Origin: an uncultured Oscillospiraceae bacterium
Lineage (GTDB): Bacteria; Bacillota; Clostridia; Oscillospirales; Oscillospiraceae
Assembly: GCA_934565655.1 (NCBI GenBank)
Contig: CAKTIE010000010.1
Coordinates: 6,218 to 70,217, forward strand
Length of the DNA stretch: 64,000 nt
Direction: 5' to 3'
The notes beneath the pieces are model-generated. The model ran no database searches and was not told the origin of the DNA. It saw nothing but the letters and a program-made list of their open reading frames with translations. Shown in pieces: positions 57,938 through 64,000 of the stretch (positions are counted from its first letter, which is position 1; every line of letters starts with the position of its first letter). A program made the translations under genes and the position numbers.

Positions 57938-60364
57938 ATGAATTACGATTTTGCGGCCATTGAAAAGAAATGGCAAGCCAATTGGGAAAAGACCAAGCCC
58001 TATGCCGCCGTCACCGGCGACAAGCGCCCCAAGTTCTACGGTCTGATCGAGTTTCCCTATCCCTCCGGCCAGGGTCTGCATGTGGGTCATCCCCGTCCCT
58101 TCACGGCCATGGATATCGTTACCCGCAAAAAGCGCATGGAGGGCTATAACGTCCTGTTCCCCATCGGCTTTGACGCCTTCGGCCTGCCCACCGAGAACTA
58201 CGCCATCAAGAACCATATCCACCCCGCTGTCATCACCAAGAACAACATCGCCAACTTTACCAGCCAGCTGAAGATGCTGGGCTATGGCTTTGACTGGGAT
58301 CGCTGCGTGGACACCACCGACCCCAATTACTACAAGTGGACCCAGTGGATCTTCCTGCAGATGTTCAAGCACGGTCTGGCCTATAAGACCACCATGCCCG
58401 TCAACTGGTGCACCAGCTGCAAGTGCGTGCTGGCCAACGAAGAGGTGGTCAACGGCGTGTGCGAACGCTGCGGCAGCGAGGTCATCCGCAAGGAGAAGAG
58501 TCAGTGGATGCTGAAGATCACCGCCTATGCCCAGCGGCTCATCGACGATCTGGATGACGTGGACTATATTGAGCGCGTGAAGATCCAGCAGCGCAACTGG
58601 ATCGGCCGCTCCACCGGCGCCGAGGTCACCTTCAAGACCAACGTGGGCACCGATGTCACCGTGTACACCACCCGTGCCGATACCCTGTTCGGCACCACCT
58701 ATATGGTTATTTCTCCCGAGCATCCCCTGCTGAAGGAGTGGCAGCCCCTCATCAAGAACTGGGACGAGGTGGCCGCCTATCAGGAGGAGGCCGCTCACAA
58801 GTCCGATTTCGAGCGCGGCGAGCTGAACAAGGACAAGACCGGCGTCCGTCTGGACGGCATCGAGGTCATGAATCCCGTCACCCATCAGGCGCTGCCTATG
58901 TTCGTTTCCGACTATGTCCTGATGGGCTACGGCACCGGCATCGTCATGGGCGTGCCCGGCCACGACCAGCGCGACTGGGAGTTTGCCAAGAAGTTCGGCC
59001 TGCCCATCATTGAGGTGGTTTCCGGCGGCGACGTCACCAAGGAGGCCTTTGTGGCCAAGGATGACAGCGCCATCATGGTGAACTCCGGTTTCCTGAACGG
59101 CATGACCGTGAAGGAGGCCATCCCCGCCATGAAGAAGTATGTGGTGGAGCAGGGCTTCGGCAAGGAGAAGGTCAACTACAAGCTCCGCGACTGGGTGTTC
59201 TCCCGCCAGCGCTACTGGGGCGAGCCCATTCCTCTGGTCAATTGCGAAAAGTGCGGCTGGGTGGCGCTGCCGGAGGATCAGCTGCCGCTGGTGCTGCCTC
59301 AGGTGGAGAGCTACGAGCCTACCGACGACGGCGAAAGCCCCCTCAGCAAGATGACCGACTGGGTCAACACCACCTGCCCCTGCTGCGGCGGCCCCGCCAA
59401 GCGCGAGACCGACACCATGCCTCAGTGGGCCGGCTCCAGCTGGTACTTCCTGCGGTATATGGATCCCCACAACGACAAGGCGCTGGCCAGCAAGGAAGCT
59501 CTGGACTACTGGTCTCCCGTGGACTGGTACAACGGCGGTATGGAGCACACCACCCTGCACCTGCTGTACTCCCGCTTCTGGCATAAGTTCCTGTACGACA
59601 TCGGCGTGGTTCCTACCAAGGAGCCCTATGCCAAGCGCACCAGCCACGGTATGATCCTGGGCGAGGGCGGCGAAAAGATGTCCAAGTCCCGCGGCAACGT
59701 GGTGAACCCCAACGACATTGTGGCCCAGTATGGTGCTGACACCATGCGTCTGCACATCATGTTTATCGGCGACTTTGAGAAGGCTGTCAGCTGGAGCAAC
59801 GAGGCCGTCAAGGGCTCCAAGCGTTTCCTGGATCGCTGCTTCAACCTGCAGGATATCGCTACCAACGAGGAGACGATCTCCGCCAAGAATGAATCCATCG
59901 TCCACAAGACCATCAAGAAGGTCTCTCAGGACATTGACGAGCTGAAGATGAACACCGCCATCGCCGCCATGATGACCATGGTCAACGAGTTCTACGCCAA
60001 CGGCTGCTCCAAGGGCGACGTGGAAATGCTCTGCCTGCTGCTGAGCCCCTTCGCGCCCCATATGGTGGAGGAGATGTGGGAGAACATGGGCTTTGCCGCC
60101 AAGTACGGCAAGATGGCCATGCAGATGGATTGGCCCGCCCACGACGAGGCCAAGACCGTGGACAGCCATGTGGAGATGGCCGTGCAGGTCAACGGCAAGC
60201 TGAAGGGCACCGTTACCGTCCCCATGGACAGTGACGAGGCCGCTGTGCTGGAGGCTGTCAAGGCTGTGGAGAAGGTGCAGAAGGCCACCGAGGGCATGAG
60301 CATCGTCAAGACCATTCTGGTGAAGAACAAGCTCATCAACCTGATCGTGAAGCCCGCCAAGTAA
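57938..60364 (+). CDS. leuS: Leucyl-tRNA synthetase
   Basis: 808 residues, a class I synthetase. The HIGH-type motif is [16 protein letters not shown] near residue 50. The CP1 editing domain follows ([40 protein letters not shown]). The KMSKS motif is [17 protein letters not shown]. The anticodon-binding and C-terminal parts are intact ([20 protein letters not shown]). AAGGAG lies nine bases before the ATG. Expression is controlled by the T-box leader. Confidence 0.98.
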   Translation: MNYDFAAIEKKWQANWEKTKPYAAVTGDKRPKFYGLIEFPYPSGQGLHVGHPRPFTAMDIVTRKKRMEGYNVLFPIGFDAFGLPTENYAIKNHIHPAVITKNNIANFTSQLKMLGYGFDWDRCVDTTDPNYYKWTQWIFLQMFKHGLAYKTTMPVNWCTSCKCVLANEEVVNGVCERCGSEVIRKEKSQWMLKITAYAQRLIDDLDDVDYIERVKIQQRNWIGRSTGAEVTFKTNVGTDVTVYTTRADTLFGTTYMVISPEHPLLKEWQPLIKNWDEVAAYQEEAAHKSDFERGELNKDKTGVRLDGIEVMNPVTHQALPMFVSDYVLMGYGTGIVMGVPGHDQRDWEFAKKFGLPIIEVVSGGDVTKEAFVAKDDSAIMVNSGFLNGMTVKEAIPAMKKYVVEQGFGKEKVNYKLRDWVFSRQRYWGEPIPLVNCEKCGWVALPEDQLPLVLPQVESYEPTDDGESPLSKMTDWVNTTCPCCGGPAKRETDTMPQWAGSSWYFLRYMDPHNDKALASKEALDYWSPVDWYNGGMEHTTLHLLYSRFWHKFLYDIGVVPTKEPYAKRTSHGMILGEGGEKMSKSRGNVVNPNDIVAQYGADTMRLHIMFIGDFEKAVSWSNEAVKGSKRFLDRCFNLQDIATNEETISAKNESIVHKTIKKVSQDIDELKMNTAIAAMMTMVNEFYANGCSKGDVEMLCLLLSPFAPHMVEEMWENMGFAAKYGKMAMQMDWPAHDEAKTVDSHVEMAVQVNGKLKGTVTVPMDSDEAAVLEAVKAVEKVQKATEGMSIVKTILVKNKLINLIVKPAK

Positions 60365-60371
60365 ATTGCCG

Positions 60372-60409
60372 AAAAGCGGGGCGGTTGAAGGAAACCGCTC
60401 CGCTTTTTT
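60372..60409 (+). terminator. Terminator after leuS
   Basis: The stem AAAAGCGGGGCGGTT / AACCGCTCCGCTTTT with one wobble pair and a T run. Confidence 0.9.
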
Positions 60410-60441
60410 CGCCCTTTTGCGCAGAATTTGTGAAAAATATC

Positions 60442-60470
60442 TTGACAAGATATGCCCGTGTCAGTATAAT
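60442..60470 (+). promoter_or_regulatory. Promoter for rpsU
   Basis: Perfect TTGACA (60442-60447), 17 bases, perfect TATAAT (60465-60470). Confidence 0.92.
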
Positions 60471-60550
60471 ATCATTCGTTAAGTCATGCCTAATGACTCT
60501 TAAAGAGCACCCTGGATCGAGCCGGGTGCATCGGAGGGAGGGAAAAATAG

Positions 60551-60736
60551 ATGTCCGAAATTCATGTCAAGGAAGGCGAATCTCTGGATAGCGCCCTGAA
60601 GCGTTTCAAGAGAAGCTGCGCTAAGGCCGGTATCGTTGCTGAGGTGCGTCGCCGCGAGTGCTATGAAAGCCCCAGTGTCAAGCGCCGCAAGAAGTCCGAG
60701 GCTGCCCGGAAGAACCGCAACAAGCGTTACTATTGA
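60551..60736 (+). CDS. rpsU: Ribosomal protein S21
   Basis: 61 residues: [20 protein letters not shown], then [20 protein letters not shown], then a basic tail [17 protein letters not shown]. Typical of S21 in Bacillota. GGAGGGAGGG lies before the ATG. A single-gene unit with a consensus promoter and a terminator. Confidence 0.97.
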   Translation: MSEIHVKEGESLDSALKRFKRSCAKAGIVAEVRRRECYESPSVKRRKKSEAARKNRNKRYY

Positions 60737-60742
60737 TGCAAG

Positions 60743-60773
60743 AAAAACACCACCCAATGGGTGGTGTTTTTTT
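60743..60773 (+). terminator. Terminator after rpsU
   Basis: A perfect 13-bp stem AAAAACACCACCC / GGGTGGTGTTTTT with loop AAT and a T run. Confidence 0.95.
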
Positions 60774-60814
60774 GTGTCCGCTTTTTTCTCATAGGGGTTA
60801 TGAAAAAATAGGGG

Positions 60815-60843
60815 TTCCTTTTTTCAGTCCCGTAGGGTATAAT
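60815..60843 (+). promoter_or_regulatory. Candidate promoter for kamB-kamC
   Basis: Perfect -10 TATAAT (60838-60843) with a weak -35 TTCCTT (60815-60820) at 17 bases; 35 bases before the ATG. Confidence 0.45.
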
Positions 60844-60878
60844 CATTTGTTGAATGATTACTCCGAAGGAGCGCAGAT

Positions 60879-61811
60879 ATGAAAGAACAGCTTTTGCAGC
60901 AGCTTCACAGCGTGAAAACCATGTCCATCGTGGGCATGTGCAAAAACGCCGGAAAGACCACCATGCTCAACTGGCTGCTGGAGCAGGGAAGGCTTCCGGG
61001 CGTCCTGGGCCTGACCTCCATCGGCCGCGACGGCGAATCCACCGATATCGTCACCGGTACGGAAAAGCCCGGCATCTTCGTCCGGGAGGGCACCCTGATC
61101 GCTACGGCGCAGGACATGCTGCGGCTGGGCGACATCACCAAGGAGATCCTCATGACCACCGGCATCCCCACGCCGTTGGGCGAGGTGGTCATCGTCCGGG
61201 CCAGAAGCGCCGGGCATGTGCAGCTGGCAGGCCCCTCCATCACCACCCAGCTGAAAACCGTGTCCCGCGAGTTCTTTGAGCTGGGCGCAGATGTCTCCAT
61301 TATCGACGGCGCTCTGGGCCGCAAGAGCCTGGGCGCCCGTGCTGTGGCCGAGGGCGTGATCCTCTGCACCGGCGCCAGCTACGATATGAATATGGACAAG
61401 GTGGTGGCCGACACCGCCCACATCTATCACCTGATGAACCTGCCCAAGGCGGAGACTCTGCCGCCGGAGGCCGCCGAGGGCCTTGAAAAGTGCTGGTGGG
61501 AAAACGGCGCGGCCCTCATCACCGGCGCACTGACCGACAGCATGGTGCTGCCACTGCTGCGCAGCGGCGTGCTGCGCAATGGCCGCCTTGTGGTGAAGGA
61601 TCCCAGCAAGGTGCTGCTGAAGCCCGATACGCTGGACAAGCTGGCCACCCGCAGCGTCACGCTGGAAACGGAGGAGGCCGCCCGCACCCTGTGCGTCACC
61701 ATCAATCCGGTTTCCGCCTACGGCTGGCGCTTTGACAAGGACGCCTTCATGGCTGCCATGACCGCCGCTGTGGACGCTCCCGTCATCAACGTGAAGGAGG
61801 AATTACGATGA
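60879..61811 (+). CDS. kamB: Lysine 5,6-aminomutase reactivase subunit KamB
   Basis: 310 residues. A P-loop near the N-terminus, SIVGMCKNAGKTTMLNWLLE (Walker A GMCKNAGKTT), then GLTSIGRDGESTDIVTGTEK and IIDGALGRKSLGARAVAEGV, the pattern of the nucleotide-binding partner in B12-mutase repair systems. With KamC it is thought to exchange inactivated cobalamin on lysine 5,6-aminomutase (KamD/KamE). The family name is from memory; the neighbouring kamC and kal strongly support it. The ATG of kamC overlaps its stop (61808-61811). Confidence 0.8.
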   Translation: MKEQLLQQLHSVKTMSIVGMCKNAGKTTMLNWLLEQGRLPGVLGLTSIGRDGESTDIVTGTEKPGIFVREGTLIATAQDMLRLGDITKEILMTTGIPTPLGEVVIVRARSAGHVQLAGPSITTQLKTVSREFFELGADVSIIDGALGRKSLGARAVAEGVILCTGASYDMNMDKVVADTAHIYHLMNLPKAETLPPEAAEGLEKCWWENGAALITGALTDSMVLPLLRSGVLRNGRLVVKDPSKVLLKPDTLDKLATRSVTLETEEAARTLCVTINPVSAYGWRFDKDAFMAAMTAAVDAPVINVKEELR

Positions 61812-63268
61812 TCACCATATCCTTTGATGAAAAGGTCAAGATCGGCCTGCAATACGCTCTGGAGACGCTGCACGGCTGCTCTCCCTTCGGGCTGGAGCGT
61901 ATTCGCCGCCTGCGGTTCTATACCCCCGACGAGCGCGCTGCGCTGGAAACGGAGCTGTACAACGTGCAGGCGCTGGCGGCGCATAACGAGGCGCTGAAGG
62001 ACACCTATACCCGTCTGATGACGGTCATGTGCCAGATCAAGGACATCCGCAATTCCCTGCGCCGCTGCCAGAACGGCGAGGTGCCGGATCATGTGGAGCT
62101 GTTTGAGATCAAGGGCTATCTCCAGCGGCTGCGGGACATCCGCCCACTGCTGGACACCATCAACGAAACCGCCCGGCTGAAGGATGTGGCCCTGCACGAT
62201 CCCACCGCCGCGCTGGATATCCTCGACCCCAACCATACCGGCAGCCGCGGCTTCTACATCCCCGACAGCGCCACGGCCAAGCTGAAAGAGATCCGCGCCG
62301 CCAAGAAGGACGTCGAGGAGCGGCTGTTCCACGCCCAGACCGATGCCGAGAAGGATGACCTGCGGCTCCAGCGCACCCGTATCTGCGCCGAGGAGGAGAG
62401 CGAGGAGATGAAGGTGCGCCGCACCATGGGCGCACAGCTGGCCCCCATGGTGGATGACCTGCTGGCGGACGCGGAGACCGTGGGCCGGCTGGACTTCATG
62501 GTGCAGAAGGCACTGTTCGCCGTCCGCTACGGCGGCGTGCTGCCCCAGATCACCGACGGCGCGCTGGTGCTGGAGGATATGGTGAATCCGGAGCTGGTGG
62601 ATCTGCTGGCCGAACAGGGGAGGGCCTTCGTCCCCGTGTCCATTGCGCTGGACCGTGGCGCCACCGTCATCACCGGCGCCAACATGGGCGGCAAGTCCGT
62701 GGCCATGAAGACCGTGGCGCTGAACGTGCTGCTTTTGCAGGCGGGCTTCCTGGTGTGCGCCAAGGCCGCGAAAATGCCGCTGTTCCACAGTGTGAAGATG
62801 CTGTTTGACGATCTCCAGTCCATCCAGTCCGGTCTCAGCGGCTTCGGCTCCGAGATCGTCCAGTTCCAGAAGGCGCTTGCCGAGGTGGAGCAGGGCTACT
62901 CCCTGTTCCTGCTGGATGAGTTCGCCCGCGGCACCAACCCCGACGAGGGCGCGGTGATCGTGCAGGCGGTCACCAGATATCTCAACGGCGTCAACGCCAT
63001 CTCCCTGCTGACCACCCACTATGACAAGGTGGCCGAGTGCGCCAATGACCACTACCAGATCATCGGCTTGCGTGATGTGGATCCCGAGCAGATCCGCCGT
63101 GAGCTGTCCGCCACCAACGAGGACGGCGTGGCGGTCATTGCCCGCCATATGAACTACGGTCTGTACCGTGTGGAGGGCAAGTCCGACTGCCCACGGGACG
63201 CCCTGAACATCTGCCGCATGCTGTCCCTGAAGCCGGAGATCATGCACCTGATCGAAGAAAATTATTAA
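61808..63268 (+). CDS. kamC: Lysine 5,6-aminomutase reactivase ATPase KamC (MutS-like)
   Basis: 486 residues. The C-terminal half is a MutS-type ATPase domain: Walker A VITGANMGGKSVAMKTVALN at about 289-308, Walker B YSLFLLDEFARGTNPDEGAV, and a switch with LLTTHYDKVAEC. The N-terminal half is helical and lacks the MutS mismatch-recognition domain, so it is not a DNA repair MutS. This architecture next to kamB is that of the lysine 5,6-aminomutase reactivation factor. A strong terminator follows, so the kal transcript is separate. Confidence 0.82.
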   Translation: MITISFDEKVKIGLQYALETLHGCSPFGLERIRRLRFYTPDERAALETELYNVQALAAHNEALKDTYTRLMTVMCQIKDIRNSLRRCQNGEVPDHVELFEIKGYLQRLRDIRPLLDTINETARLKDVALHDPTAALDILDPNHTGSRGFYIPDSATAKLKEIRAAKKDVEERLFHAQTDAEKDDLRLQRTRICAEEESEEMKVRRTMGAQLAPMVDDLLADAETVGRLDFMVQKALFAVRYGGVLPQITDGALVLEDMVNPELVDLLAEQGRAFVPVSIALDRGATVITGANMGGKSVAMKTVALNVLLLQAGFLVCAKAAKMPLFHSVKMLFDDLQSIQSGLSGFGSEIVQFQKALAEVEQGYSLFLLDEFARGTNPDEGAVIVQAVTRYLNGVNAISLLTTHYDKVAECANDHYQIIGLRDVDPEQIRRELSATNEDGVAVIARHMNYGLYRVEGKSDCPRDALNICRMLSLKPEIMHLIEENY

Positions 63269-63277
63269 AAATAAACG

Positions 63278-63315
63278 AAAAAATTTCGCTCCGGTTTCCC
63301 GGAGCGAAATTTTTT
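63278..63315. terminator. Terminator after kamC
   Basis: A perfect 17-bp stem AAAAAATTTCGCTCCGG / CCGGAGCGAAATTTTTT with loop TTTC. Confidence 0.95.
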
Positions 63316-63373
63316 GCCAAACAGTTGGAAAGTTGCACAAAAAATAAGTTTGTTATTTGTATCACAAACCCCC

Positions 63374-63402
63374 TTGACAAGACTTGTAATACCTGTCATA
63401 AT
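63374..63402 (+). promoter_or_regulatory. Promoter for the lysine leader and kal
   Basis: TTGACA (63374-63379), 17 bases, CATAAT (63397-63402). Transcription would start about 12 bases before the riboswitch-like element. Confidence 0.82.
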
Positions 63403-63423
63403 TGATGCTGGTAATATTCCGAA

Positions 63424-63635
63424 TATCAGTCAATAGAGGCGCGAAAGACAGGGTACGGTCCGACAGCGGAGCGGGCGGCCTGGATGGTCGGACGGGAAGG
63501 GGTCTTTCGCCGAAAGGAAGCAGTGTGCCCACTCTGTTTCCTTGGCAGCGCCGCGTAAACGGTGTTGCTGTCATGTTGAGTGTATCGACATGGAGCGCTA
63601 TTGGTCAAAATGCTTGACCGACAGCGCTCTTTTCG
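63424..63635 (+). ncRNA. Lysine riboswitch (L-box) with predicted ON-type expression platform
   Basis: Conserved L-box segments occur in order: CAATAGAGGCGCG (63431-63443), GGGTACGG, GGGTCTTTCGCCGAA, GGCAGCGCC, GTTGCTGTCATG (63564-63575), and GACATGGAGCGCTATTGG (63587-63604). P1 is CAATAG / CTATTG. A terminator hairpin (63593-63608 with 63614-63629, one mismatch, loop AATGC, then TTTT) uses the 3' strand of P1 itself, so P1 and terminator exclude each other. Lysine binding should stabilise P1 and allow read-through into kal. The family call is by eye. Confidence 0.85.
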
Positions 63636-63794
63636 CATATAGAGCTTGCGGTCAAAGCCAATCCGGAGATTTTTCCGGAACGCCTTTGTCCACAGGCTCT
63701 TTGTTTTTCCAAAGAAAAAAGAGAGTTCCCGGCCAGCTGAATGAGGAATACGAACAAGACGTAAGAAAGAATCATTTTGAAGGAGGAAACATCT
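63636..63794 (+). other. Remainder of the kal 5' leader
   Basis: No gene. It contains short hairpins CCGGAGATTTTTCCGG (63663-63678) and CTTTG/CAAAG (63709-63724), then a strong AAGGAGG ending at 63786, eight bases before the kal ATG. Confidence 0.5.
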
Positions 63795-64000
63795 ATGGAA
63801 AAGATCACTTCTATGCTTCGCCTGCGTATGAGCGCGAAGGACGCCCACTACGGCGGCAACCTGGTGGACGGCGCCCACATGGTTCACCTGTTCGGTGACG
63901 TGGCTACCGAGCTGCTGATCGCCTGCGACGGCGACGAGGGCCTGTTCTGTGCCTACGACAACGTGGAGTTCCTGGCTCCCGTGTACGCCGGCGACTACAT
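63795..64000 (+). CDS. kal: 3-aminobutyryl-CoA ammonia-lyase Kal, partial
   Basis: 68 visible residues of a hotdog-fold protein: [40 protein letters not shown], then [20 protein letters not shown]. The [11 protein letters not shown] motif is characteristic of Kal, which removes ammonia from 3-aminobutyryl-CoA to give crotonyl-CoA in anaerobic lysine fermentation. AAGGAGG lies eight bases before the ATG. The window cuts the gene. kamB-kamC just upstream and the lysine-riboswitch leader support the pathway; the remaining kam, kdd and kce genes are expected beyond the window. Confidence 0.88.
   Translation, partial: MEKITSMLRLRMSAKDAHYGGNLVDGAHMVHLFGDVATELLIACDGDEGLFCAYDNVEFLAPVYAGDY

Noticed and set aside
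61808..63268. DNA mismatch repair MutS
   Set aside because: Only the ATPase domain is MutS-like; the mismatch-binding and connector domains are absent, and the gene is coupled to kamB.
63593..63633. Classical OFF-type lysine riboswitch reading
   Set aside because: I see no separate antiterminator that would free a distal terminator on lysine release; the only strong terminator uses the P1 3' strand itself.

Overview
The window reads as a high-GC, endospore-lineage member of the Clostridia, most likely an Oscillospiraceae-type gut anaerobe (Oscillibacter / Dysosmobacter / Vescimonas-like). The evidence is Bacillota-style AGGAGG ribosome binding sites throughout, SAM-I, T-box, L10-leader and lysine-type RNA leaders, a SpoIID-like protein, TepA, a NadD-YqeK fusion, and the start of an anaerobic lysine-to-butyrate locus. 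The taxonomic call is inference; no search was run.

Positions 1-11540 hold the terminal part of an integrative conjugative element. It is a run of minus-strand genes with many overlapping start/stop codons that ends at the 3' side of a tRNA-Cys gene. It carries a prepilin-peptidase-like protein cut by the window edge, a small pilin-like membrane protein, SpoVG-like and AbrB-like regulators, a D12-class adenine methylase, two clear ArdA antirestriction proteins plus a third ArdA-like protein, a DUF4314 protein with a strong internal ribosome binding site, and several conserved conjugative-element proteins of unknown function. Together they look like the element's establishment and anti-restriction module. 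Between the first element gene and the tRNA lies a 384-base hairpin-rich leader without a gene.

Positions 11541-31704 are core chromosome: a ClC-type channel, serC and serA (serine synthesis), small regulators and lipoproteins, a complete but isolated phage terminase large subunit, dnaG-rpoD, a dihydropyrimidinase, polA-rimI-tsaD, an ankyrin-repeat protein and two transporters. Replication and transcription genes here lie on the minus strand.

A 519-base AT-rich gap (31705-32223) carries four DnaA-box-like 9-mers within 40 bases. To its right most essential genes lie on the plus strand. The right part holds tRNA-Thr, a DtxR/MntR-type regulator, metK behind a SAM-I riboswitch, a flavoprotein with ruvX, and the rpmG-secE-nusG-rplK-rplA / rplJ-rplL group, which ends in a terminator with no rpoB after it. 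There follow a TetR-DUF308-MMPL-YhgE-like export group, a solute-binding lipoprotein, tepA, the smc-ftsY-rph-rdgB-yhbY-nadD/yqeK-rsfS run, a SpoIID/peptidoglycan-binding pair, T-box-controlled leuS, and rpsU.

The right end enters a lysine fermentation locus: kamB and kamC (reactivation factors for B12-dependent lysine 5,6-aminomutase), then a new transcript that begins with a lysine-riboswitch-like leader and opens into kal (3-aminobutyryl-CoA ammonia-lyase), cut by the window. The leader's geometry predicts that lysine turns this transcript on. Interspersed palindromic repeats occupy several intergenic gaps.
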